This document shows, one piece after another, positions 16,660 through 26,016 of a stretch of 64,000 nucleotides of DNA. Each line of letters begins with the position of its first letter. Position 1 is the stretch's first letter. Below the pieces are notes generated by a model that was not told the origin of the DNA, made no database searches, and saw only the letters and a program-made list of their open reading frames with translations. The stretch covers positions 46,608 to 110,607 of the forward strand of contig NZ_QETB01000002.1 in NCBI RefSeq assembly GCF_003123745.1. Reading direction: 5' to 3'. The position numbers and the translations under genes were made by a program. The DNA comes from Ancrocorticia populi (GTDB taxonomy: Bacteria; Actinomycetota; Actinomycetes; Actinomycetales; Actinomycetaceae).

Positions 16660-18252
16660 ATGACGGCCAAACGTATTATCGGTATGGAAACAGAGTATGG
16701 AGTTTTGGAGCCTACCGATCCATACGCGAACGCGATCGAGCTATCGGCCAATATTGTGGAGGGCTACGCCGCGGCCGGCTCATCCGCGGGGGGACGTGGA
16801 GGAGTCCAGTGGGACTTCCACGGCGAGGATCCCCTCAACGATGCCCGCGGCTACCGCCTAGAACGCGCCGCTGCCCATCCCTCCCAGCTCACCGATGACC
16901 CTAATCAACTTGCCCCATCGGGGACCTATCTCCAAAACGTGGCGCGGCCCCGGGAGGGAGAATACGTTCACCCTCGTGCGGCCAACGCGGTACTAACCAA
17001 TGGCGCGCGCCTGTACGTGGATCATGCTCACCCAGAGTATTCCTCCCCGGAAACCTCGAATCCTCGGGAAGCGGTGTTGTGGGATCGCGCGGGCGAAACT
17101 GTCATGCGCGAGGCGATGGACTTCGCCAAGCGGTCGGGCCGCGAGATCTTGCTCTATAAGAACAACGTGGATGGCAAGGGCGCGGCATACGGCTCCCACG
17201 AGAATTATCTGATGCGCCGCGAGGTGGCATTTGCGGATGTGATTCGCTATATGACGCCATTCTTCGTGACCCGTCCGATTATCTGTGGCACCGGCCGTGT
17301 AGGCCTTGGCCAACGGAGCGAGGGCGCGGGCTTCCAGATTTCCCAGCGCGCTGATTACGTGGAAAACGATGTTGGCCTAGAAACCACCTTCAACCGCCCG
17401 ATAATTAACACCCGGGACGAACCCCACGCGGACGCCGCTAAGTGGCGCCGCCTCCACGTAATTGGGGGAGACGCGAATCTGTTTGATGTGTCCAACCTGC
17501 TGAAGGTTGGAACCACCTCGCTCGTGCTATGGCTCTTGGAAACTGGCGAGATTCCACTGGATCTTGACTCCCTTATGTTGGATGATCCGGTTACGGCAAC
17601 GTGGATTGTTTCCCAAGATCCCAGCCTTAAGGTCAAGCTGGAAATGCATGACGGATCGGAGCGCACGGCACTCGATATCCAACAGGTTTACCTTGACGTG
17701 GTCCGCGCGGCGATCGAGCGCAGGGGAGAGCCTGATTTCGATACGACGGAGATCCTCACTCGATGGCAGGAAGTGCTCGACGCTCTGCGCACTGATCCCT
17801 TCTCCGCCAGCGGTCAAGTTGAATGGGTTGCCAAGTACCAGTTGTTGGAGTCGATGCGGGCCCGCAGTGGACTGACCTGGGATAACGATAAACTTCGTGC
17901 CCTCGATCTGCAGTGGCACGATCTGCGCCCGGAGCGCTCTATCGTTGCGCGGCTCGATGCAGCTGGCAAGATCGAGCGTATATTCTCTCCCGGAGAGGTG
18001 GCCTACGCGGCCTATCACGCTCCTGAAACAACACGGGCGTACCTGCGAGGTGGCCTCATCGAGAAGTATCCCGATAATGTGTCCAGCGCCGGATGGGATG
18101 GCATTACTTTGGATATTCCGGGTTATCAGGACCTTGTTCGCATACCCACGCCACGCCCAGCTCGAGCTATCTATGAGCTGATTGGCCCGATGCTCGAGAA
18201 CTCGACGTCCATCGAGGATTTCCTCGTCCGCCTTACAGGCACCCATAGCTAG
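16660..18252 (+). CDS. dop: Depupylase/deamidase Dop
   Basis: Glutamine-synthetase-like enzyme of 530 residues. It deamidates the C-terminal Gln of Pup to Glu and removes Pup from substrates. The ATP/metal motif GMETEYG sits at residues 8-14, the catalytic Asp lies in LYVDHAHPEYSSPE (Asp121), and SHENYLMRR and NTRDEPHADAAKWRRLHV follow. The region at about 40-95 is the extra loop that distinguishes Dop from PafA. It ends with the family's conserved VRLTGTHS. It starts 9 bases after arc with GGAG upstream, and pup follows 9 bases after its stop. Confidence 0.95.
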   Translation: MTAKRIIGMETEYGVLEPTDPYANAIELSANIVEGYAAAGSSAGGRGGVQWDFHGEDPLNDARGYRLERAAAHPSQLTDDPNQLAPSGTYLQNVARPREGEYVHPRAANAVLTNGARLYVDHAHPEYSSPETSNPREAVLWDRAGETVMREAMDFAKRSGREILLYKNNVDGKGAAYGSHENYLMRREVAFADVIRYMTPFFVTRPIICGTGRVGLGQRSEGAGFQISQRADYVENDVGLETTFNRPIINTRDEPHADAAKWRRLHVIGGDANLFDVSNLLKVGTTSLVLWLLETGEIPLDLDSLMLDDPVTATWIVSQDPSLKVKLEMHDGSERTALDIQQVYLDVVRAAIERRGEPDFDTTEILTRWQEVLDALRTDPFSASGQVEWVAKYQLLESMRARSGLTWDNDKLRALDLQWHDLRPERSIVARLDAAGKIERIFSPGEVAYAAYHAPETTRAYLRGGLIEKYPDNVSSAGWDGITLDIPGYQDLVRIPTPRPARAIYELIGPMLENSTSIEDFLVRLTGTHS

Positions 18253-18261
18253 GAGAAAAGC

Positions 18262-18441
18262 ATGTCAAGTCAAGAATTTGCACAACCGCGCCGCCAGCAG
18301 GAAGAGTCCGTTCAGGAGGAGCTGCCACAGGCCCAGGTACAGAACGTTCAGGTAGATTCCCTGCTCGATGAGATCGATTCGGTTCTTGAGACGAACGCTT
18401 CCGCGTTTGTTCAGGGCTTCGTTCAAAAGGGCGGACAGTGA
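18262..18441 (+). CDS. pup: Prokaryotic ubiquitin-like protein Pup
   Basis: Protein modifier of 59 residues, short enough to be missed by length filters. The N-terminal half is polar and Gln/Glu-rich, as expected of a disordered region. The C-terminal half VDSLLDEIDSVLETNASAFV followed by QGFVQKGGQ matches the helix that binds the ATPase coiled coil and the GG-Q end. The final residue is Gln, so Dop must deamidate it to Glu before PafA can join it to substrate lysines. AGGAG lies 7 bases before the ATG. Its stop codon overlaps the GTG start of pafA (GTGA). No prcB/prcA separate the two, unlike mycobacteria. Confidence 0.97.
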   Translation: MSSQEFAQPRRQQEESVQEELPQAQVQNVQVDSLLDEIDSVLETNASAFVQGFVQKGGQ

Positions 18442-19814
18442 TTCCACGTCGCGTCATGGGTATCGAGACGGAGTATGGGATCACCTGTGCTTCGATGAAT
18501 GGTGGCACCCCGCCGCTCGATCCCGAAGAGAGTGCTCAGCGCCTGTTCCGGCCTGTCATCGCGCAGAGCCGTTCGACGAACACATTTCTGGGTAACGGCG
18601 CGCGGCTGTACCTCGATGTAGGTTCTCATCCCGAATACGCAACCGCAGAGTGCGATTCGGTTGATGACCTCCTCGCCAACGATCGGGCTGGCGAGCTTCT
18701 CTTTGCGGATTTGGCGGCTCAGGCGAACACCTCGCTTGAATCCGAGGGGCTAGCTGGCCGGATCCACCTCTTCAAGAACAATTTGGATGCGGAGGGAAAT
18801 TCATTCGGTTGCCACGAAAACTACTTGGTACGCCGCCGTCCGGACTACCGCTCGCGTATTTCCTCCATGGTTCCCTACTTCGTGACCCGCCAGATATGTA
18901 CGGGTGCAGGGCACCTTGCGAGGGGCGCTGGTGGGTCCGTACGTTACGAGTTTTCCCAGCGCGCCCGGCAGATGTGGGACGCCATTTCATCTGCCTCCAC
19001 GCGTTCACGTCCGATGATCAACACGAGGGACGAACCGCACGGTGATGCCGAAAAGTACCGTCGAATGCACGTGATCGTGGGTGATTCCAACATTGCCCAG
19101 ACCACTACGGCCCTTAAAGTTGCTGCCACTGAGGCGATCCTCATCATGATTGAGGACGGCGGGATCCTTCCCAACTTGGCTCTCGCGGAGCCGATGGAGG
19201 CGATCAGAGCAACAAGCGCGGACCTGAGCGGAAAGACGCCGCTGGAACTGGAATCCGGTGGAACCACCACCCCCATTGATATCCAGCGTAGAACCCGGGA
19301 CGCCGCGCTCAACCACCTTGATCGCAAGGGGTATGAGCTAGACGAAACACGCACGTACCTCTTGGATCTATGGGGACGGGCTATCGACGCCGTGGATTCC
19401 GGTGACTACTCGGGAATTGTCACGGAGATCGATTGGGCGGCAAAGCTTAACCTATTCTCGCGGTACTGCGATCGCGGCGGGCTCACGTTCGCCGATCCGC
19501 GGATCGCTCGCCTGAACCTCGCCTACCACGACATTACGGCCAATGGCCTTCGCGGATCGATGGAACAGGGCGGTCTTTTGCGTACTCTCCTTCCTGAAGG
19601 CATCGCAGAGCGCGCCATGACGGTGCCACCGCAGACCACTCGTGCAAAGATTCGTGGCGAGTTTGTCTCGCGGGCACAAGATGGACGCCGTGATTATATG
19701 GCGGACTGGATGAACCTCCGGCTCATGGAGGCTCAGGGTGCCCGAAGCGTTGTTCTCAAGGATCCGTTTGCCACGGTGGATGAGGCCGCCGATTCTTTAA
19801 TGGCGGAGATCTAG
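18438..19814 (+). CDS. pafA: Pup-protein ligase PafA
   Basis: Ligase of 458 residues that uses ATP to join the C-terminal Glu of Pup to lysines of target proteins. It is related to glutamine synthetase and gamma-glutamyl-cysteine ligase. GIETEYG at residues 8-14 supplies the ATP/Mg residues, and LYLDVGSHPEYATAECD carries the catalytic Asp60. GCHENYLVRR and NTRDEPHGDAEKYRRMHV are conserved with Dop, but the extra Dop loop is absent, which fixes the identity. The start is the GTG overlapping the pup stop by 4 bases, so translation is coupled and the Pup to ligase ratio would be set partly by this overlap. Confidence 0.96.
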   Translation: MIPRRVMGIETEYGITCASMNGGTPPLDPEESAQRLFRPVIAQSRSTNTFLGNGARLYLDVGSHPEYATAECDSVDDLLANDRAGELLFADLAAQANTSLESEGLAGRIHLFKNNLDAEGNSFGCHENYLVRRRPDYRSRISSMVPYFVTRQICTGAGHLARGAGGSVRYEFSQRARQMWDAISSASTRSRPMINTRDEPHGDAEKYRRMHVIVGDSNIAQTTTALKVAATEAILIMIEDGGILPNLALAEPMEAIRATSADLSGKTPLELESGGTTTPIDIQRRTRDAALNHLDRKGYELDETRTYLLDLWGRAIDAVDSGDYSGIVTEIDWAAKLNLFSRYCDRGGLTFADPRIARLNLAYHDITANGLRGSMEQGGLLRTLLPEGIAERAMTVPPQTTRAKIRGEFVSRAQDGRRDYMADWMNLRLMEAQGARSVVLKDPFATVDEAADSLMAEI

Positions 19815-19816
19815 CT

Positions 19817-20650
19817 GTGCAGCGGCTGATCCTCGCCTTAGTTCTGGTGCTGGTGGGACTGACCGCCTGCTCGGGTGATCAGCCCCTAGACGTGACGGTC
19901 AATGGAAATTTCGGCGCCCCCGTCACGATCTCCGTGGCGGGTTCTGCCGCCCCGGAAGCCGTCACGAAAGATGTGTTGATCGAGGGCGACGGCCGAGCCC
20001 TCGAAGAAGATTCGTATGTGCTGATGCGCGCCACCTCCTTCGATTCGCGTGATGGTTCGATCATTGACTCCTACAACACGGGCGCGGTGCGCCTGACCAC
20101 CGTGGATGAGAAGGGGCTGGGAGAACTCTCTTCTCAAGTAGCTGGCGAAAAGGAAGGCACTCGGCTCCTGATCACGCGCCCAGGACTGACCAGCGGGGCT
20201 GAGGGAGCAGAAATCGTCGTCGTCGATCTCCTTCCCACCACCGCTCAAGGCGAAGATATCTCAATACCAGACCCGAAACCCAAGGGGATGCCGAAGCTCA
20301 CTGAAGCTCGTGGAACAACGCCCGGCATAGCATCTGGCGGGGGAGAGATCCCCGATCTCGAGGTAGTTCCCCTTATTCAGGGGGCCGGAACTCAGGTGGA
20401 TGCCACGGACACGGTGATCATGCAATACCTCGTGGCCGATTCTAAGGGCAAGGTAACGGAATCTTCCTGGCAGGACAGTGGACCCATCTCCGCGAATCTT
20501 CAGGACGTCATGACGGGCTTGCGTACTGGGATCACCGATCAAAATGTGGGTTCGCGACTGGTAATTCTTGTGCCAAGCGCCCAGGCCCGAGGCGATGGCG
20601 ACTTGGTGATCATCGTGGACATTCTGGCTACGATCCAGACAACTCACTAA
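19817..20650 (+). CDS. FKBP-type peptidyl-prolyl isomerase-like lipoprotein
   Basis: Predicted lipoprotein of 277 residues. A signal sequence ends in the lipobox LTAC, with lipidation expected at Cys18. Two tandem FKBP-like units follow, roughly residues 40-135 and 170-277. The second (DATDTVIMQYLVADSKGKVT to VIIVDILA) shows the FKBP strand order, but many of the aromatic residues of an active prolyl-isomerase pocket are replaced, so a binding or chaperone role outside the membrane is as likely as catalysis. It begins with a GTG only 2 bases after pafA. FKBP genes follow pafA in other actinobacteria. Its last 23 bases overlap the convergent kinase-like gene. Confidence 0.82.
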   Translation: MQRLILALVLVLVGLTACSGDQPLDVTVNGNFGAPVTISVAGSAAPEAVTKDVLIEGDGRALEEDSYVLMRATSFDSRDGSIIDSYNTGAVRLTTVDEKGLGELSSQVAGEKEGTRLLITRPGLTSGAEGAEIVVVDLLPTTAQGEDISIPDPKPKGMPKLTEARGTTPGIASGGGEIPDLEVVPLIQGAGTQVDATDTVIMQYLVADSKGKVTESSWQDSGPISANLQDVMTGLRTGITDQNVGSRLVILVPSAQARGDGDLVIIVDILATIQTTH

Positions 20651-21215
20651 CCCGCCACGTGGCGTGGGATGCACTATCCCACTGCTCAAGTAATTCCGTG
20701 TGCTGAGTTTCCCACATATCCCACCACGAATCGGGCGATCCCTCCCGGCTGGTCACGCGCTGTTTGCGCAGCTCCTTCGGCGCATCCAGCCAGATCGAGC
20801 CATCCAATAGCGGGGCGAGGGCGCGGCTCGAAGACCCACAACCAACAAGGAGCATGACGGAGGCGATGCCGCGAGCGGGCACACGTTCAGCTTGGCCCCA
20901 TGCTTCAGCGTGCCAGTCCCACACCGGGAGCTCGCAAGCTCCAGCCGCCCGGAACTGGGGAATCGGGCCCCGGGCGAGGTCGCGAAGGCCGGAAGCGAGT
21001 CCCGCCCATCCCTCAATGTGGCTCTCCACTTCTACACGGCACACCGAATACTTGGACGCGAGCTCCTTGGCTAGCTGCCCTGCCAATGTGGTCTTCCCCG
21101 ATCCCGTCCGCCCATCGATAGCGAGCACGGCATGGCGCGGAAGAGTGGTGGCGCCCAGCGCGTTGGCGATTAAGGGGGCTGCCTGAGAGCTGGACGCGAA
21201 CATGCCCACCAGCAT
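20628..21215 (-). CDS. P-loop kinase-like protein (uridine kinase-like)
   Basis: Protein of 195 residues with a Walker A motif DGRTGSGKTTLAGQLA near residues 34-49 and a later IWLDAPKELRKQRVTSREG, like the nucleotide-binding end of uridine or (d)NMP kinases. The domain between is short (DWHAEAWGQAERVPA), and I cannot assign a substrate. It is convergent with the FKBP lipoprotein and overlaps it by 23 bases. Divergent hisF starts 36 bases away, and TAGGAT on this strand (21230-21235) overlaps TATCCT on the hisF strand, so the two promoters share bases. Confidence 0.7.
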   Translation of the reverse strand: MLVGMFASSSQAAPLIANALGATTLPRHAVLAIDGRTGSGKTTLAGQLAKELASKYSVCRVEVESHIEGWAGLASGLRDLARGPIPQFRAAGACELPVWDWHAEAWGQAERVPARGIASVMLLVGCGSSSRALAPLLDGSIWLDAPKELRKQRVTSREGSPDSWWDMWETQHTELLEQWDSASHATWRVSELSGS

Positions 21216-21228
21216 ATCCGGGGTACCC

Positions 21229-21235
21229 TATCCTA
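21229..21235. promoter_or_regulatory. Overlapping divergent -10 boxes: hisF (+) and kinase-like gene (-)
   Basis: TATCCT (21229-21234, plus strand) would start the hisF transcript about 11 bases before its ATG, leaving room for the Shine-Dalgarno AAAGGAG. Read leftward the same bases give TAGGAT (21230-21235). Both polymerases would compete for one site. Confidence 0.4.
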
Positions 21236-21251
21236 GGACGAAAGGAGCGCG

Positions 21252-22022
21252 ATGAGTCCCGCCATACGTGTAATTCCATGCCTTGATGTCTCGGGTGGCC
21301 GAGTTGTCAAGGGTGTCAACTTTAGGAATCTGAGGGATGCCGGAGATCCCGTGGAACTTGCCAGACTCTACGACGCCCACAGGGCGGACGAAATCACCTT
21401 TCTAGACGTTTCTGCCACGGCAGATGGACGCGGAACCATGCTGGATGTTGTGGGTCAGACGGCCGAGCAGGTGTTTGTCCCTCTCACGGTAGGCGGAGGC
21501 ATCCGCAGCGTTGAAGATGTGCGGGTGCTCTTGGAAGCAGGAGCGGACAAGATCGAGATCAATAGTGCGGCAGTGGGGCGCCCGGAACTCATCACAGAGA
21601 TCGCGGATCAGTTCGGAAACCAAGTGGTGGTTCTGTCCGTAGACGCCCGGCGAGTTACCGGCGATGCCTGCACGCCATCCGGCTATGAAGTGACCACACA
21701 CGCGGGAAAGCGCGGCACAGGAATAGACGCGCTGGAGTGGGCACACCGGGGCCAGGAACTGGGAGCCGGGGAGATTCTCCTCAACTCGATGGACGCCGAT
21801 GGGACCGAATCCGGGTTTGACCTAGAGATGACTTCTCGTGTGCGCGAGACGATGCGCCTTCCGCTCATAGCTTCCGGTGGGGCGGGTAAGGTCGAGGATT
21901 TTGCCGAGGCCGTTCGCGCCGGGGCAGACGCCGTTCTTGCCGCGTCCGTGTTCCACTTCGGCACGTTAAGCATCGCGCAGGTCAAGGAGCATTTGGCCAG
22001 CGAGGGATTCGAGGTGAGGTGA
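21252..22022 (+). CDS. hisF: Imidazole glycerol phosphate synthase subunit HisF
   Basis: Cyclase subunit of histidine synthesis, 256 residues, a (beta/alpha)8 barrel that uses ammonia from HisH to form imidazole glycerol phosphate and AICAR. The start [19 protein letters not shown] carries catalytic Asp12, and [11 protein letters not shown] carries the second catalytic Asp near residue 131. The phosphate-binding GGGIRS and ASGGAGK motifs are present. Shine-Dalgarno AAAGGAG lies 5 bases before the ATG. It is the first gene of a tightly packed his-trp-lgt cluster. hisH and hisA/priA are not in the window. Confidence 0.96.
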   Translation: MSPAIRVIPCLDVSGGRVVKGVNFRNLRDAGDPVELARLYDAHRADEITFLDVSATADGRGTMLDVVGQTAEQVFVPLTVGGGIRSVEDVRVLLEAGADKIEINSAAVGRPELITEIADQFGNQVVVLSVDARRVTGDACTPSGYEVTTHAGKRGTGIDALEWAHRGQELGAGEILLNSMDADGTESGFDLEMTSRVRETMRLPLIASGGAGKVEDFAEAVRAGADAVLAASVFHFGTLSIAQVKEHLASEGFEVR

Positions 22023-22024
22023 CG

Positions 22025-22390
22025 ATGTCAGATAACTTGCCAAACGGTTTGCGGGAACGTTTGCAGTTCGATCAGGCTGGGTTGATTGCCGCGGTAGTTC
22101 AGGATGCCGAAAACGATCAAGTACTGATGGTGGGCTATATGAACGATGTGGCGCTGGCCCGCACGCTTTCTACTGCTCGGGTCTGGTTCTGGTCCCGCTC
22201 TAGGCAAGAATATTGGCGCAAGGGGGACACCTCCGGCCACATCCAGCTTGTGCAGTCAGTGCGGCTCGATTGCGACGGGGATTGTATTTTGGTTCGCGCC
22301 ATCCAAGTGGGGGCAGCGTGCCACACGGGTACGCGCTCATGCTTCGAAGCGGGCGGGGAGATTCCGGCCGTCGTGGGACAGGCGGAGTAA
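22025..22390 (+). CDS. hisI: Phosphoribosyl-AMP cyclohydrolase
   Basis: Zinc/magnesium enzyme of 121 residues for the third step of histidine synthesis, opening the adenine ring of phosphoribosyl-AMP. Metal ligands are seen in [10 protein letters not shown] and in CHTGTRSCF. The early block [16 protein letters not shown] is typical. Only the cyclohydrolase domain is present; the HisE pyrophosphohydrolase must be elsewhere. The ATG at 22025 is chosen for its spacing from GAGGTG; a GTG at 22019 that overlaps the hisF stop is the alternative. The stop overlaps the trpE start by one base. Confidence 0.94.
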   Translation: MSDNLPNGLRERLQFDQAGLIAAVVQDAENDQVLMVGYMNDVALARTLSTARVWFWSRSRQEYWRKGDTSGHIQLVQSVRLDCDGDCILVRAIQVGAACHTGTRSCFEAGGEIPAVVGQAE

Positions 22391-23976
22391 TGGCACCAAC
22401 TTGGGGCAGCGTATGGCCGTCGCGTGAGGAGTTCGGCGAGCTCGCTCGGGGCCGCAGAGTTATTCCGGTGGTCAAGAAGCTGCTGGTGGACGATCCCGGG
22501 CCCGTTGGTATTTACCGCCGCCTTGCTCAGGGAACCGGCACCTTCATTCTGGAATCCGCCGAGTTCGATGGCGCATGGACCCGCTGGTCTTTCGTGGGCG
22601 TGCGGTCGCAGGCCCAACTCGTGGCGCGGGCAGGGGTGGCCGAATGGATCGGCGAGGTTCCCCAGGGCCTGAAACTATCCGGGACCACAACGGAGCTTCT
22701 GGATTCAGCGCTGGATGAGCTGCATACTGAATCGATTGGCGGGCTCCCGCCGCTCACCGGTGGGCTCGTGGGTGCGCTCGGATGGGACACGGTGTTCGAT
22801 TGGGAGCCGAATCTGCGGCGTTCCGCCCCGGCCGAACTGGACACACCGGACGCGGTTATGTGCCTCGTGACTGAAATGGTGGCGGTTGATCACCATGAGG
22901 GAACGATCTGGCTTATTTCCAACGCGGTGAACTCGAATAATCGCGAGACCGGGGTGGACGAAGCATACGATCGGGCCGTGGCTCGATTGGGTGAAATGGA
23001 GGCGGCGCTAGATCGCCCGGAATCTCTCCATGCCGTGGGCGTGGGCGGCGATGAGGCCACTGACCCGGTCCTACGGACGCCGCAACCATTGTATGAGGAT
23101 GCCGTACGAGCGGGTAAGGAGGCGATCAGAGATGGCGAGGTATTTCAGGTTGTACTTTCTCAGCGAGCTGATATCACCTGTGATGCCGATCCGCTGGACG
23201 TCTATCGAGTTCTTAAGACCATCAATCCAAGCCCCTACATGTACTGCCTCAAACTGGCAGATGGGACGGACGAAGGGTTCGCGGTGGTGGGATCCTCGCC
23301 CGAAACGCTCATGCGTTTGGACGATGGGCAGCTTACCTCCTTCCCGATTGCCGGCTCCCGCCCCCGGGGGGCAACTCCCAGCGAGGATCGGGATCTAGCC
23401 GATGAACTGCTTGAAGATCCCAAGGAGATCGCGGAACACGTAATGTTGGTGGATCTAGCACGCAACGACCTCGCCAAGGTGTGCCAGCCCGGAACGGTGG
23501 AAGTTGTGGAGTTCATGGAGGTTAAGCGCTTTAGCCACATCATGCATATTTCCTCCACGGTTACCGGCGAGCTTGCGCAGGATAAGACTGCGGTTGACTG
23601 CTTGGCGGCAACCTTCCCCGCGGGTACTCTCTCGGGTGCGCCAAAGCCGCGGGCGATCGAGCTGATTGACAGTTTGGAAGTAGCACGCCGGGGCATCTAC
23701 GGTGGGGTCATCGGGTACTTTGATTTTTCAGGCAATGCGGACCTGGCCATCGCCATTCGAACCGGTGTGCTTTCCCATGGGAGGGCATCCGTTCAGGCGG
23801 GTGCTGGTATTGTGGCCGATTCGGTGCCCGAGACGGAGTTTATTGAGACTCGGAATAAGGCGGCGGCTGCCGTTCGTGCAATTCAGATTGCTGGAACGCT
23901 GGGCGCCGGTGGACACAGCGGTGAGAAGGCAGGGCTCTCACGATATGGTGAAGCCCTAGGGATGGAGGAAGCATGA
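22390..23976 (+). CDS. trpE: Anthranilate synthase component I
   Basis: Chorismate-utilising enzyme of 528 residues that makes anthranilate with the glutamine amidotransferase TrpG. The tryptophan feedback site is the LESAEFDG region near residue 49. Catalytic-domain blocks are [41 protein letters not shown] and [15 protein letters not shown]. The ATG overlaps the hisI stop (TAATG). No trpG or trpD follows, so TrpG must come from another locus. The stop overlaps trpC by 4 bases (ATGA), so the genes are translationally coupled. Confidence 0.95.
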   Translation: MAPTWGSVWPSREEFGELARGRRVIPVVKKLLVDDPGPVGIYRRLAQGTGTFILESAEFDGAWTRWSFVGVRSQAQLVARAGVAEWIGEVPQGLKLSGTTTELLDSALDELHTESIGGLPPLTGGLVGALGWDTVFDWEPNLRRSAPAELDTPDAVMCLVTEMVAVDHHEGTIWLISNAVNSNNRETGVDEAYDRAVARLGEMEAALDRPESLHAVGVGGDEATDPVLRTPQPLYEDAVRAGKEAIRDGEVFQVVLSQRADITCDADPLDVYRVLKTINPSPYMYCLKLADGTDEGFAVVGSSPETLMRLDDGQLTSFPIAGSRPRGATPSEDRDLADELLEDPKEIAEHVMLVDLARNDLAKVCQPGTVEVVEFMEVKRFSHIMHISSTVTGELAQDKTAVDCLAATFPAGTLSGAPKPRAIELIDSLEVARRGIYGGVIGYFDFSGNADLAIAIRTGVLSHGRASVQAGAGIVADSVPETEFIETRNKAAAAVRAIQIAGTLGAGGHSGEKAGLSRYGEALGMEEA

Positions 23977-24791
23977 CAGTGCTCGATGAAATCATCGCTG
24001 GCGTGCGCGAGGATCTCGCGCTACGCGAAGCCCGTGTGAGTCTTGATCAGCTTAAGGAACGCGCCTCTCGGATCCCCAGCGCCCGGAACGCAGAGGCGGC
24101 GCTTCGCGGAGGGGAACACCGCAGTGTGACGATCATTGCTGAATGCAAGCGTTCCAGCCCATCTAAGGGCGCCCTTGCACAGATCGCTGACCCGGCTGCC
24201 CTTGCCGCATCCTACGAGGCAGGCGGTGCCGCGGCCATCTCCGTGTTGACGGAGGAGCGGCGCTTTAAGGGCTCTCTGGCAGACCTGGACAAAGTACGCG
24301 CAGCCGTGGATATACCGGTCTTGCGCAAGGATTTTGTAGTAACTCCCTATCAGATATGGGAGGCGCGCGCCCACGGTGCGGATATCGTTCTTCTCATCGT
24401 GGCTGCCCTTGAACAGACAGTCCTCACCTCCTACATCGAGCGTGTACATTCCCTCGGGATGACTGCCCTAGTTGAGGCCCACGATCGGGACGAAGCCCTG
24501 CGGGCTATCGATGCCGGCGCACGGGTGATCGGCGTAAACACCCGCGATCTCAAAACACTGGATGTTGACCGTGGCGTGTTCGAGCAGGTTGTTGACGTGC
24601 TACCGCACGATGTTATTCGCGTGGCCGAATCTGGGGTGCGCGGAACGCAGGACGTTATGAACTATGCGCGCTGCGGCGCCGACACCGTGCTGGTGGGCGA
24701 AGCGCTTGTGACAAGCGGCGACCCTGCGGCGTCTATCCGTGACATGGTGGCCATTGGCCAACACCCATCACTCGATGCAATGGAGAGGTAA
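23973..24791 (+). CDS. trpC: Indole-3-glycerol phosphate synthase
   Basis: Barrel enzyme of 272 residues that closes the indole ring from Cd[15 protein letters not shown] (catalytic Lys and phosphate site), [25 protein letters not shown] and [10 protein letters not shown] are all visible in order. It is a single-domain protein with no fused TrpF; actinobacteria generally use the bifunctional PriA for that step. It overlaps trpE by 4 bases, and trpB follows after a single base. Confidence 0.96.
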   Translation: MTVLDEIIAGVREDLALREARVSLDQLKERASRIPSARNAEAALRGGEHRSVTIIAECKRSSPSKGALAQIADPAALAASYEAGGAAAISVLTEERRFKGSLADLDKVRAAVDIPVLRKDFVVTPYQIWEARAHGADIVLLIVAALEQTVLTSYIERVHSLGMTALVEAHDRDEALRAIDAGARVIGVNTRDLKTLDVDRGVFEQVVDVLPHDVIRVAESGVRGTQDVMNYARCGADTVLVGEALVTSGDPAASIRDMVAIGQHPSLDAMER

Positions 24792-24792
24792 C

Positions 24793-26016
24793 GTGAGCGA
24801 GACACTCAGTGGCGTGAATGGGCCGTACTTTGGAGAATTCGGAGGTCAATACCTGCCGGAAGCCCTGATGACAGCGCTCGATGACCTAACGCAGGCCTGG
24901 GACCTTCTCAAGGTGGATCCGCAGTTCCGTAGCGAGCTTGATCATCTCAATCGCACGTATTCAGGGCGTCCCTCGATTATCACCGAGGTTCCAAAGTTTG
25001 CCGCGCACTGTGGCGCCGCCCGCATCATCCTCAAGCGCGAGGATCTGAACCATACCGGTTCACACAAGATCAACAACGTACTGGGGCAGGCGTTGCTGAC
25101 GCGTTCCGTTGGCAAGACGCGAGTGATTGCCGAAACTGGGGCGGGGCAGCACGGCGTTGCCACGGCTACGGCCGCTGCGCTCCTTGGGCTGGACTGCACG
25201 ATCTACATGGGCGCAGAGGATGTGCGCCGTCAGGCGCTGAACGTGGCTCGCATGGAGCTTCTGGGTACGAAGGTTATCTCCGTGACCGCCGGATCGGCCA
25301 CGCTCAAGGATGCCATCAATGAGGCGTTCCGCGATTGGGTAACCAACGTGGATACAACTAACTACATTTTCGGCACAGCCGCCGGGCCACATCCGTTCCC
25401 AAGTTTGGTGCGCGACCTCCAGAAGGTCATCGGCGAGGAAGCCCGCGCTCAGGTACTAGAGCTAACAGGGCGGCTTCCGGATATGGTGTGCGCCTGCATT
25501 GGCGGCGGTTCGAATGCAATTGGTATGTTCAATGCGTTCTTGGATGATCCATCCGTTCAGCTATATGGATTTGAGGCCGGGGGATCGGGAATTAGTTCCG
25601 GGCGGACGGCTGCGTCCATAAACGCCGGCAGTTTGGGTGTATTCCAGGGCTCGAGAAGCTACCTGATGCAAGATGAGGACGGCCAGACGATCGAGTCCCA
25701 CTCCATTTCTGCCGGGCTGGATTACCCGGGCGTTGGGCCCGAGCACGCTTGGCTTTCAGAAATTGGGAGGGCCGAGTATGTTCCGATTGACGACGACGAC
25801 GCTATGGAGGCCTTCCGGCTTCTCTCTCAAGAAGAGGGGATTATTCCCGCGATCGAATCGGCTCACGCGTTGGCGGGAGCCATTCAACTTGGACAGAAGG
25901 CGCAAGAGGCCGGCGAATCTCCGACGATTCTGGTGAGCCTGTCCGGGCGCGGCGATAAGGACGTATCCACGGCGATGGATTACTTCGGCATTGAGGGAAA
26001 GGGAGTGGAACTGTGA
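24793..26016 (+). CDS. trpB: Tryptophan synthase beta chain
   Basis: PLP enzyme of 407 residues joining indole to serine. The PLP lysine is Lys92 in [16 protein letters not shown], the phosphate loop is [10 protein letters not shown], and [15 protein letters not shown] and SLSGRGDKD are conserved. The sequence begins [14 protein letters not shown], standard for the TrpB1 type that pairs with TrpA. The start is the GTG at 24793 with GAGAGG just upstream; an upstream in-frame ATG at 24739 would lie within trpC and is not supported. Confidence 0.96.
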   Translation: MSETLSGVNGPYFGEFGGQYLPEALMTALDDLTQAWDLLKVDPQFRSELDHLNRTYSGRPSIITEVPKFAAHCGAARIILKREDLNHTGSHKINNVLGQALLTRSVGKTRVIAETGAGQHGVATATAAALLGLDCTIYMGAEDVRRQALNVARMELLGTKVISVTAGSATLKDAINEAFRDWVTNVDTTNYIFGTAAGPHPFPSLVRDLQKVIGEEARAQVLELTGRLPDMVCACIGGGSNAIGMFNAFLDDPSVQLYGFEAGGSGISSGRTAASINAGSLGVFQGSRSYLMQDEDGQTIESHSISAGLDYPGVGPEHAWLSEIGRAEYVPIDDDDAMEAFRLLSQEEGIIPAIESAHALAGAIQLGQKAQEAGESPTILVSLSGRGDKDVSTAMDYFGIEGKGVEL

